64,000 nt of DNA from the NCBI RefSeq assembly GCF_000699445.3, contig NC_067196.1:38956616-39020615 (forward strand), given 5' to 3'. Position 1 is the first letter of the stretch. Each line of letters opens with the position of its first letter. Source of the DNA: Schistosoma haematobium (taxonomy: Eukaryota > Platyhelminthes > Trematoda > Strigeidida > Schistosomatidae). The notes under the pieces are model-generated. The model had not been told where the DNA came from and made no database searches. It was given only the letters and a program-made list of their open reading frames with translations. This document shows, piece by piece, positions 1 to 10,539 of this stretch. Both the position numbers and the translations under genes were made by a program.

Positions 1-2035
1 ATTCATTTTGCTTTTCTTCAATCGTTTTTCAAATAAATTCTTGATTGCCTAATTATCTGAATACTTCTCACTACTTAATTTTTATTGATCTGTTAATGCG
101 TTATTACAATTTTTATTTTTTAAAGTCTTTGAACTACTTCCTGTTGTGAAATATTGATACATCTGATACATCCGTCAACACTCCATCAGTGTGAAGTTTT
201 TCCTTTTAATGTTGATTTATGTAATCTATTTTGTTATTATCACTGACTTATAAACTGACTTGACTGGTGTAATATTTTCATATATCCAAGTAAATATTAC
301 TGTATATTAGAGTAAAACCTGATGAGAATCAAATTGGAAACAATACTATCCGCTTAATACTTTAAGAAGAAATTTCAGCATTATAAGTATGCAATTTAAG
401 AGGGTAATTTTACATTAGTTTTCGAGATAACCAGACACAATCCAGGCTCTGTGAATACTAAACAGCGCAGCTTAATCCTGTGACTCTACGACACACTTAT
501 CACGGACCCTGTTGGATCAAATTCAAAAAGTTGTTTAACATTCATAGGAATTTAAAATGTATTTTGTGTTCATTCAAACGGCATGAATTGTGTGTTAGAC
601 TTATAGTCTACCTTCACATAAAAATTATCATCATAACTTTTAACACAAAATTTTGTTTGACTGATGATTCCTAAGAAACGTGTTAACACTTGTCTATAAA
701 ATAAATCATTACTTAAAAACCAATTTGGATCAAAACTTGTAGTTCCTGTGTAAACATGCGTATTTACTAGCAATAACAGATACTATTTTGAATATAATGA
801 TTTATATGTTGATTTTTTATTTAAAATCCATTTACATTTGGCTTTCATTTACATTATCACCTCTTAAAAATGGACAATTTCTCCTTTCGCATTTTAGTCC
901 TTTCAAAAGTTAACGAAGAATAATTTCACCTTGTTGTTTTTAAGTCACTGAAATTGGCAGCTGTGGAGTATTTTTGTGTTCACCTTCCATTTATGGATTA
1001 TGTTAGAAAACAGTTTAAATTCATAATGGATTCATTTGGTGTAAAGACAAAACTTTTATCTTGAAACTTTGAATAGAAAATAGTGATCACCGTACAAATT
1101 CATTTCTGTTTTCAGCAAACTAGGGAACTTGAAGCTTTAATGTTTTTAGTGTAAAATACTTTGGCTAGTATCGAGGATACTAATCTTATACCTGTCTTGA
1201 TTGTTAAGAATGTCACTACATAGAAATACCATATGCCAAATTAGTTTCCTGAGATTATATATATATATTTGAAAAGTTTCTTGCATCAGTAAAAATACTT
1301 ATTAAACTAACCTCCCATCATGCTCAACAAAGTGCTAGTTGAGGTCTTCAATTGGATGTTAACAAACTATTCCTATACTAACTTAAACACTAATGTATCT
1401 ATTTTAAATATTATAACAGCATATATTATGCCTCATCGAAAGATTTTAGAGTAATTACGCCTTGGTGAACTGTTTCAATTAAAGTAATCATTAACAAAGT
1501 AGAATATTGTTAGATCGTCATTTAATTGACGAATAGTATTTTGATATATGGCTGCAAAAGTGAATGGCTTTAGTAACTGTAAGTCTTTTTACTAAATCAT
1601 CCTGTATTTTTTGTTAATACTCTACTTAGAAATAAATTACTTAGGAAAATATAATTAATTGTAGTTGTTTTAAATTGGTTTGGATATGTTTCTGTGGAAT
1701 CTAATCTATTCTAAAGTAAAATATGTTTGGGAGGAACAGTTCGACACTTTATATTTGTTTGTATGATATAAAATATACTTTTTGGTAGGATTATGGTGAA
1801 CCAAAATATTCACTTCACCTAAGTAAATGTTTGTGAAAGCTATTATCAATACTACAGTTAATTTATTTCATACACGTGACGAAAGCTGTCTCTTGTATCA
1901 AGCACTTTTCTCATTATTTTAGTTCTATTGGAAGTTATCATTATTGTCAGTAGTACTTTACTGATATTCATGTGAGGAAGACGTTAATAACAGAATAGGA
2001 AGTAATTAGAAATATGTGGTATGTAGCGCGTATAA
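1..2035. other. AT-rich stretch, no gene recognised
   Basis: No open reading frame here has recognisable protein similarity or a convincing splice context. The sequence is AT-rich without long tandem arrays. It lies 3' of the minus-strand exon ending at 2036, so it could hold that copy's 3' flank, but no AATAAA complement is evident just beyond the stop codon. Confidence 0.5.
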
Positions 2036-2193
2036 TCAAAACATACAATTGATCGAGCTTATATAGGTTCTAGCCATCGGACAATTATTAAATACTCGAC
2101 CTTTAAATTCCGATGCAAGACTGTTTCTTGTCAGATATTTGCAATTTGGATTCTGTATGTAAACAGTTCTCATTGTTTTCAGATCTCGAGAGT
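2036..2193 (-). pseudogene. Diverged copy of the unknown gene's terminal exon
   Basis: Read on the minus strand from an AG acceptor (catag/AC), this gives about 52 codons ending in TGA. It aligns with the terminal exons at 6533-6696 and 27260-27423. Shared elements are DLK at the start, the block FxNCPxxRTYIxSI, and a stop directly after MF or MFR. The acceptor leaves the same phase (two bases, AC, before the first full codon). Protein similarity is clearly kept while the DNA has diverged well beyond the two younger copies, so the exon was probably under selection for some time. Upstream on the minus strand a GT..AG of 34 bp (about 2364-2397) precedes a TTTATG start resembling the next exon of the family, but I read stop codons there, so this copy is probably broken. 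No 3' AATAAA is seen. Protein family not recognised. Confidence 0.45.
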
Positions 2194-2876
2194 CTATGAT
2201 TCCTTCCTGAGTAAGAAGAAATTCATGAGTAAATTTCGAACGATCTGATGAAAACCGTCTTTATCAAAAAAGTTAGTCGAATATTTTGTTTCATAAATAA
2301 GATAATTGTTATAATAACTGGAATATACTTACGAAATAAATGTAATTTACATAAACTGTTGGGATCATGAATAATTTTATTCTTGTTACCGAAAACAATT
2401 TGTCAAAGTATTATTCCCTACAGTGTAAGCATCGCTTAATCTGATGAAATCAGATTTTTCATTGCTGAGAATGTTTATTTAAGGATAAAACAGTGGTATA
2501 TCAAATATAAATCAGGTTATTAAATGACAGAAATTAATTCTAGACTAATTTTGATATCAATGAATTTTTGCAGGACTTATAAACGGAAGTGACGTAATGT
2601 CTGCTATTCAAATTCATAACCAATTATATTACTATCAAGCAATTATTTAGTACGCGTAATACCGTAATTTGTGGTTCTTTTTTTATTTATAACATAATTT
2701 TTGGGGTAAAAGTTTGTCAAATGAGATGATCGTTCGACTGTAAGACTCCTTGTTCTTAAATAATGTTTGGATTTTTTAAAGTCACTTTGGTTAACCTTCA
2801 AAAGGAATGTGACTAGTAAGTGTAAAGAAACCACAGAGGATCAAGTAGAATTTATAGTACATAGGACGTTTTAGTT

Positions 2877-5550
2877 TGTAGTCACATTGTAACTTCTATC
2901 ATTACACCAAGACCACATAGGTTATTCTAGCTTCCGGACAACCTCATCTATAATATCATCATACCATTAGTTAAAGTGTAAGCTCAATTTCAAACTAAAC
3001 GCGCCCTGCAAATCTGAGCATACGGTGAACACCACGAACTCTATACGTCTGATAAACGGACTAAGTGGCTGACTTAGTCGCTGAGCAACTCGAACGACTC
3101 GATCTCTAATCCGGCGCATTCATGGAAGCCGGTACGACAGCGACATGGACATGCTCAAATTGTATCATTTTATCGGTACTTTGTCCTTGTGTCAACTCTT
3201 CTCATTGATTCGTTCGGCGGATTATTCCATTACGATTCGAATAAATATCATATGCTCATTATCACATTAATGTCATATCATCACCTAACACGGAATTGTT
3301 ATTTTTGTTCGTGCTGACATTAAATCATGACATTTACGTAATCATATCACTCACTGAACAAATTATAATGTTATGCACATTCCATTCGCGTTATGATATT
3401 TGAAACTCACTCGACAATTTTTTATCATTCAATGAAGTAAAATTTTCCTGCTTTAAATGAATTCGCTCCATTTTTTCGTGTCATTTTTGCAAGAATTTTA
3501 CACTCATCCACATAGTTGAGGTCATTTTTACGTTATCTCACCATCCATTTTTCGTTTTGATATCGTCTCCTATTATGTCTGCGGATGCCTCTGATTCTAA
3601 TAAGACTTTTGCTAAGACCGATCAGTTTTAGTATGTTCTGGATCATTTATCACACAAGTGGCTTAATTATTATCATCCATTTTTGTGGATATATGGCTAT
3701 CACATGTCATACGTTCCCGACGTATTTACTAGCTACTCGTGCACCGAACAACCTGCAAACTACTAGGTAAATTGACGGTCTAGAGCATGCACACAAATCC
3801 TCAGTTTAAGCAGCCAAGTGAGCCTCCTGCACTCTGATAACGACATGGTCGCAACTACCTCGACACTGGCAACGGTTAGCAACTTAATCATAGACATAAG
3901 TTTGGAGTCACTTCCGGTAGTAGGAACTTATGTTCTCAATTTGAAACTATTTTTCATTCATCGCATTTGTACGCAGCAATCGTCGTTTCCTACTTTTTCA
4001 ACGACAATCTAAATCGAACTTCAGACATTTAAAAAAATCGACTATCTTTACTTTAACATCTATACACACATAAAATATTCGGCAACTCACTACTGGCCGA
4101 TTAGTAACGGTTATGTTCATCTTGTTTATTAGTTCACGTGTATAACTGCACGCTATATCACCTGTTACTGATAAACATTATTCGATTACTGCAATTAAGA
4201 TTCTATTCTAGTCGCAGTGTATATCAGAACAGAGTTTAGAGCCAGTCTCTCAAGGTTACACTTTTGTTCGTCCCATCCAAGTCAGTCTAACTCGCCATCA
4301 TAGATAAACATCATGCCTCGATACGGTTTTTCAACGAACGAGGTCGAGTGCATATTCTTCAAACAACATAAACCATTCTAGGCTAAACGACCAAACAGAT
4401 ATACGAATCCGCATATCTCGTCCTCCCAGTCACTATTCTGTTCCTCTGGTCATTCTATATAAGTATTTAACGAAGTCTCGATCCATCTGTTTATGACGCA
4501 AACGACGACTTACACTATTTTTGCATTTTGTGATTATCATCAATTGCAGTACAGCAACGAATATCACTCACCAATACAGTTATCATCTTACCGCTAGATT
4601 ATCTTTATCCCACATAAACCCAACGTAAATATCAAACCGTTAATCGCTAATCGACGCCATTTATATTACTTTAGCTTATTAGAACAAGCTCATACTCAAC
4701 TATCCTTTATTTTTATATTCTGTCGATACCACAGACCAATTCCTGTTATATTCTACCTTACTTTTATGATTTATTCCGCTGTCATACCCATAAACGATTT
4801 ATTACTTTGTTTTCATGATACATGGAATCGCTCATATGAATGCGTTACTTTGTCGTCTAGACAGTCATTTTAATTTTTTGTACGCTTACTGATCTACTCA
4901 TGAATGCATCCTAGCATTTCCATTTTTGTCCACGTCTTTACGATATTCATTTACTGTTTTACATAAGTGTGATACTTTCGTACAATGTACTCACCCCTCA
5001 CATGACACTGTACTCTATCAGATATATTACAATTTTTTTGCTACTTGATAAAGCTGACCACATACCACTTCTGTGATGTTTTCGAAAACAGATGTTTTCA
5101 AATTAATATGCTGTTTTCTACAGGGGGGCTTTGTAGTGGCTGGCCCTATGTCAAGCCTACATAGCTTATTTCAGCTTCTAGACAAACCAATTCATCTACT
5201 TTTCTCAAGCTACATTTTGACCTTGTCACTTATTCACTTATCAAACTTGACTGTTTTTATGTAAGCGTATTTGTGTGCATTTCAAGTCTTACTCATCACA
5301 TGTCTGTAACTTATTTTTGTCTAAATGTCGGTTAATACTTAGCTAAATTAAGTTGGCTCACTCACCTTCTGCATTGCACGTCATTTCGTCTTCTTTCGCT
5401 TTCCGATCAACGACTGTACAAAATATACCTATTCAAAAATCCATTCTCGTATTTGACTTATTAAATTCTGTTATTCACTAACGCGATTTAAGTTGGTAAT
5501 TATATGCGAGGATTGACGACATGTATATTTCGATAACAATCAGAAACGAT
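2877..5550 (+). mobile_element. Decayed Ty3/gypsy-like LTR element
   Basis: At 5122-5131 a polypurine tract (AGGGGGGCTT) is followed at 5132 by TGTAGTGG. This is the layout seen at the 3' LTR of the better-preserved element at 34678. At 2877 a second TGTAGT opens a segment matching the one from 5132 in patches over about 80 bp (AAG.C.ACATAG.TTATT..AGCTTC..GACAA), so these are probably the two LTR starts. About 145 bp after the first start lies GGTGAAC (3024-3030), the primer-binding-site motif that follows the 5' LTR at 33067. ATG at 3575 could be a gag start but stops after 18 codons. No intact gag or pol is visible. The right end is not defined and is set approximately. Confidence 0.5.
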
Positions 5551-6150
5551 CTAACTGGAGTCAGATTTTGGGCAACTAAAACATAACATATAGATCCCGA
5601 AATCACTGAACTTATATCCTCAGGGTTTTTCTTCTAGCTTTAGAGGGTATATATATTAACGTATCAAGTGACATGTTTTATAGGCTGAACTACAAGTTTT
5701 ACTACTACTATTCTTGTGAGATAATGGCCAATTTTATCACTTACATTAAACCTTGGATTAGGCAATATAAACGAATGTTGTCTCATTTTATACTCATGTG
5801 TAATACAAAAATGTAGATTTGAAACAAGTTATCGACACTAACCTGACATTTTTAACCCATGCTTAAAACAAAATCTCATTGTTCCTCTCAGTTTTTCATT
5901 TCATGGTTGAAGACTTTTAGATCCGAAAATGATCGGACACAAAAAGTGGAATAAGAGATGATACCTATTAGAGACAGGTATGAAGAATAAAGTATAGCAA
6001 CTCTTCAAATGATGTTTCGTTGAACAATTCATTAAGACATCGAATTACAACTATAGAATTCATATCTACAGGTTCGTGTAAAATAATTTCATAAATTGAA
6101 CAAAATTCTTTATCATATTAACTATATATGCAAGCACATGGTAAATTAAG
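5551..6150. other. No gene seen
   Basis: AT-rich sequence with no coding signal I can support, between the decayed LTR element and the SINE at 6168. Confidence 0.4.
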
Positions 6151-6167
6151 CCAATTATAAAATGATT

Positions 6168-6296
6168 GACTCAAATATAATAATTTCAATAGACCACCAT
6201 GGAAAACCTTGAAGCACTAGACGGCTGTTTCGTCCTATTGTGGGACTACTCAACAGTGCGCAACCACGATCCTGCGTTGCGAGATTCGAAGTTTCC
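6168..6296 (-). mobile_element. tRNA-derived SINE (Sm-alpha-like), degraded hammerhead
   Basis: On the minus strand the order is a B-box remnant (TTCGAATCTC), ATCGTGG, a helix-I arm (GCACTG), a changed core (TTGAGTA instead of CTGANGA), GTCC..GGAC stem II, GAAAC, GCCGTC and TAGTGC. The SINE 3' body follows (GGTTTTCCATGGTGGTCTA). The same sequence order recurs in the other SINE copies in this window. The changed core suggests this ribozyme is dead. A plus-strand reading frame across it is fortuitous. Confidence 0.7.
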
Positions 6297-6477
6297 AAGT
6301 TCGCCATATTTATTCTATTTCAAATACATAATACTTAATCAGCCAAATCAAGCTGAAATTCTAAAAATGACTAACAATTAACTCAGCTTTATTTCACTAA
6401 AATTTGGTGAAGCCATTGTTTATAATTTATCATCCGTAATTATTGTTTCGAAAAATTACAGTTAATAAAATAAAGAC

Positions 6478-6483
6478 TTTATT
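6478..6483 (-). terminator. Poly(A) signal AATAAA
   Basis: TTTATT on the plus strand gives AATAAA on the minus strand, about 50 bp after the stop codon at 6533 of the unknown gene. The motif is conserved in duplicon copy 2. Confidence 0.5.
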
Positions 6484-6532
6484 TATCTGTACATTACAAA
6501 TTCAAATAATAGACTAAGAGATGACCAGAAGT

Positions 6533-8862
6533 TTATCTGAACATACGATCTATTGATTTTATATAGGTTCTTTGTAAAGGACAGTTACTGAATGCCGAAC
6601 CTTGAAGTGCAGATAAAAGACAATTCTTTGCTCTAGGTTTGCAATATCTATCACTCATGCAAGCATTTCTCAAACTCTTTAAGTCCGTGAACTTGTCTAA
6701 ACAAAAAGAGACAAACAATGGCGTTTCAAAAGACATGATATAAACCATACGGATAAATAAAAATGACCTCCGAATAAGAATAACAAAATAATAACAAATC
6801 CTTACATAACGAATTCTGTTATTCGTTTCCATCATGTTGTTTCATGTATAAAGTAATGGTTACATTGAATGGATTTCAATCATGATGTAAATGTGATTTA
6901 AATAATCTTCTGGAACAGAGATTAGTTAACTTGCATAAAGAATCATCTATATCACAGCGATTAGTTCGATAGAACTCCGCTTAGGAAAACTAACAAAGTT
7001 ATGAAATAATCAAGATAACACAATTTCGGTAATGAACAGTTAAATTAACAGATCAAAAATGATTTCAACCGACATGTCTTCACATACGCAATGATAAGAC
7101 TGAGAAATCATTTCGGTAGTATAGGACTTCGAATAATTTTTAATAAACGTTCATTCACACATGACTATTGTTGTTATGATAGTGATAATCACAATGGGAC
7201 GCTAATGGTGTATGGTAGCAGCAAACTTTTCTTGAAGTGGATGATGATGGACATTCACATGTACTTAATTATGAAATTCAATTTAATTTTAAAATTAACT
7301 ATATCTATAATTGCTTCAAGGATATATTTGTGGAAAAGTAGTTGCATGTAACAGGTATATGCAGCGAATTTTAAGATTCACATTGACCAAATGTGTTAAT
7401 ACACTCAAATTTATGATCGTCAGTACAGTTACAGACGATTATGGATTGTTGTTTATACAAAGTATAGTCAGAAGAAATAATGCATCAAGTAGTAAACTCT
7501 ATGTTGTATGACAGTTTTGAAACTCTCTATGTTCACTGTAGGGTGATGAGACGGGGTATTTTACTCCTAACTACATGACAACTCTAATATGACATACTGA
7601 AATTATTACAATTCGAAACTAGTCACTTGAAAGTGAATCAAACACATGCTCATTGTCATGCACAATATTGTTTAGCTAACACTTTCAAATTAACAAATCT
7701 TGCATAAAAATACGTTGACAAAACAATAAGTTCATCATTAGACATTGTGAATTAATGATAAGTATTGACGTTGTAATTCTGTATAATCTGTTACCAACAC
7801 TCACGTGAATAAGCTATGTTCTGTTTGAAACAAAATTCCATCGTTGCCTCAAAATCTTTGTTACATTGGTGAAGACTTTCAGCTCCGAACGTTACTGCAC
7901 AGAAATAAGTTAACATAATACCGAAAACCTAAGAAGGAATTTAAACGGATTTAGTAAGGAAATGACAGCGATCAAATAATTTGATTGTACGAATGATAAA
8001 AATAACGTATTTGTAACATTATATTGGGTGGAGTATCAATTCCTCACGTTTCATGACTTCACGTAATTCCATTCCATTTGTATTGATAACTAATTGTTAC
8101 CGTATACAATTAAATTAACATGATATCACTGACTTGATTTGCATTGTTGGAAAATTGGACAGAAATATATCAGAAAAATATGATGAATTGTATTACGTGA
8201 AGGTTTCAGTCGTATAAATCATAATAAACCTAACTTACTGCAAGAATCTTCATTTCCACGGTTCTGTTCAATATAATTAAATAAACCATACTGATGGATG
8301 AGTATATTTATATAGCAACTATTTGTATAACCTAATTGGTCATTAGGAATTTGACTGTCTCATTGGTTGGAATAAAATTTAAAGAAACACGCTCTAAAAT
8401 GCATCTAAAGGATTATTGTTTTTCTGAGAAATTCTCACAGAAATAATTCCAACTTGGCCATTTACAAGGAACAAATTTTTACTACAATAACATCAATGGA
8501 AATGATTGTGTAATTCAAAGTAACAACTAGTATTTGAAGTAATCAAAATATAGTCAGCTTCACAAGACAGGTACAATTCAACAAAACACAAATGAGAAGT
8601 CCTTTCTCTTTTAGTTTCCAAAACATATGGGTTTGGTATTGCAGAATGGGAGATACGAATTGAACTTACAATTGCTCTTTTTTCTAAAAAATAATCCATT
8701 ATCAGCATAAACTTTAGCGGAAAAAATTCATTTACCTACCTGTTCGAACCTTATCATTTGTATCCCCGGAAAAGTAACGCTCAGACATTTTGCGTCCCGT
8801 CATCATCATAGAGTCCTCATAACTTTTCAAGCTTCTTAGAACATGAAAATTACGATTATATA
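6533..8862 (-). CDS. Unrecognised gene, three terminal exons (3' part)
   Basis: Predicted minus-strand exons are 8862-8740 (123 nt), 8711-8670 (42 nt) and 6696-6533 (164 nt with TAA). The introns are 28 bp (gtaggt..aaag) and 1973 bp (gtaagt..tttgtttag). Phases fit throughout: each exon begins with two leftover bases and each internal exon ends with one, so every intron is phase 1. The joined C-terminus is about 109 residues with no stop. Landmarks are NFHVLRSLKSYEDS, SERYFSGDTND, VYADNGLFF, then five cysteines and a terminal NCPLQRTYIKSIDRMFR. The last exon is conserved in two further copies and is followed by AATAAA. The acceptor before 8862 has a good pyrimidine tract (cttttctcctttcg), so more exons should lie upstream but were not found; SINE and gag insertions occupy that flank. 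I do not recognise the family. The cysteines suggest a secreted or lumenal protein, but that is a guess. Confidence 0.55.
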
Positions 8863-8959
8863 CTACAAGACATGTAGGTGTCGAAAGGAGAAAAGAATCA
8901 ATATCAAATTTTGTTTAGAATGATTTTCTTACTGCATTTGGTATGTGGCTAGCAGCTGA

Positions 8960-9090
8960 ATTCAGAACATATATTTCATATTATTTGGGACTCGTCATCT
9001 GGATCTACCATTCATATAGACTAGCACTAAAATCCTGAACCTTTCACTTCAAACTCAAACTCATTATCCACTGAGCCACTGAATCTAGAC
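8960..9090 (-). mobile_element. Diverged tRNA-derived SINE with Pol III boxes
   Basis: On the minus strand, TGGCTCAGTGG (9068-9078) is a perfect Pol III A box. It is followed after about 27 bp by GGTTCAGGATTTT (9029-9041), a degenerate B box. Downstream, AGATGACGAGTCCC and TATGAAAT look like an eroded hammerhead core and stem II. The order A box, B box, hammerhead remnant matches the other SINE copies, so this is an older or different subfamily. An identical copy lies in duplicon copy 2 (29109-29239). Confidence 0.55.
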
Positions 9091-10158
9091 ATGCTTCGAT
9101 TTATTCAACAGGTGTAAATGTATTGATGAGACTTTCTCATTTCCGGTTGCTGATATTCATGACTTCTAGTCAAGAAACAAACATAATAAGATCTGTGACT
9201 TAACGGTACATCAAAGCTTTTCGATTACAATACACATATGACAACAGAGACAGATCACGGTGAATAACAGACTCTTACTTATTGTCTTCTTTTGTTTCAT
9301 TCTCACCCTAACGGATCGTGTTACTTCTATCAAATATTTTTAAAATTAAAATCAATTTATTTCTCTCGATTGACGTTCAGAGAAACCCGAGTTCATTTAT
9401 GTAAACTTGATTTGCAACACAATGACTAAACGCATTCATAATTTTGAAAGTCTTCTTAACAAGGACTTTGTTTCATGATTGATTTTAATGATAATTCTAA
9501 TCATCAAGTGTAATGAAACATCAATGTTAGCTAACGAGTGGATATTAGGACACATCAAGTATCTGGATATACATCATTTTGAGGAATTTAATGAATCAAC
9601 AAACACTGGTGCATAGACGATAAACCCTACTGAATGTGTTCTGTATATTTGAAATCACTCACCTCATTTAGTGGTTTTCAATTATAGATACTAGTGTCTA
9701 AATGGAAGAATTAATTGAGAGGATCGAAATCTATTATGTGGCCTGCTAACCTGTTGACCTGTCTTCTTTACAACATAATAGAGAACTAATAACGCCGTGA
9801 AATGTAGTTTCTGTCAACTTCCATTATAATTATTTTCTAAAATTTGCATGAAGTTCATTCTAATTATGTCAGTATTTTGATCATAAGTGTTAAGTAGTAG
9901 ATTTTTGGTGGGATCATTAATATTTACTAACGAATTCAACAATTATTTCAACTAGTCAGAGACACTGAATTTATTAAAAATGCCAAAATCGATGTATTAG
10001 TACAGGAGGTACAATATTGATATTCTTGTGGTGTCTGCATGAATTAACGATTCATTTGTGCTTATTGAATACTTGATTTCGAATTTCAAATACAATAAAT
10101 TTGTCCATGCTTATCTAGTACTTCTTGCTTAAGTTGAGTTATTTCTGGGATTCGTAGT

Positions 10159-10368
10159 TTGTACTATAATTCAAATGCTCCTAGTTATCATATTGGCATC
10201 GCGATGGAGCCTGTAATAGAACAGTTGGTCATTCGTTCAACTTCGGAAGCTTTTGAGATTTATTTGAAAAGGTTTGAAATCTGTAAGATAACCGAGAAAG
10301 ATGTTAATGGTGATAAAATTGTGGCACATCTCCTTACATTCATTGGAAAAGAAGCCTACAGTCTATGA
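10159..10368 (+). pseudogene. LTR-retrotransposon gag fragment
   Basis: Sixty-nine codons are open from TTG, with the core EAFEIYLKRFEI and HLLTFIGKEAYSL. This resembles the N-terminal part of Ty3/gypsy gag, where a line of the type FxxYLxRFE..VGKEAYSLL is typical. The frame stops after YSL; a related frame continues weakly. No protease or RT of the same element follows, since unrelated LINE sequence begins by about 10540. The copy at 30308-30517 is identical. It is a relic, not a host gene. Confidence 0.55.
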
Positions 10369-10539
10369 AAAACTTTGTTATTGATAAGTCTTGCAGATTG
10401 AACGCTATATTCGTCTCCTAAGCTATTCTGTAACCCTCAAGCTAGAACTACGCAGCGACCTGAACACGAGATAGAAGACTCAAAGTATGCGAGAAGTAGT
10501 TTACTCCAAGGTTCATTTTAATACAGAAAATACAGGGTT

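Larger units (their letters stand above)
6354..10378 (+). repeat. Duplicon A, copy 1
   Basis: This block recurs in the same orientation at 27081-30527. Copy 1 alone has a 575-bp segment at about 6779-7353; copy 2 passes directly from its equivalent of 6778 to that of 7354. The two copies differ by scattered substitutions and small indels up to about 8735. From there to 10378 I found no difference where I compared them. The block contains the terminal exons of the unknown minus-strand gene, a SINE and a gag fragment. The right junction is followed in copy 1 by unrelated sequence and then the LINE at 10.5 kb. Confidence 0.9.

Noticed and set aside
6199..6381. 60-codon plus-strand frame
   Set aside because: It is the complement of a SINE; similar frames are expected in every inverted copy.
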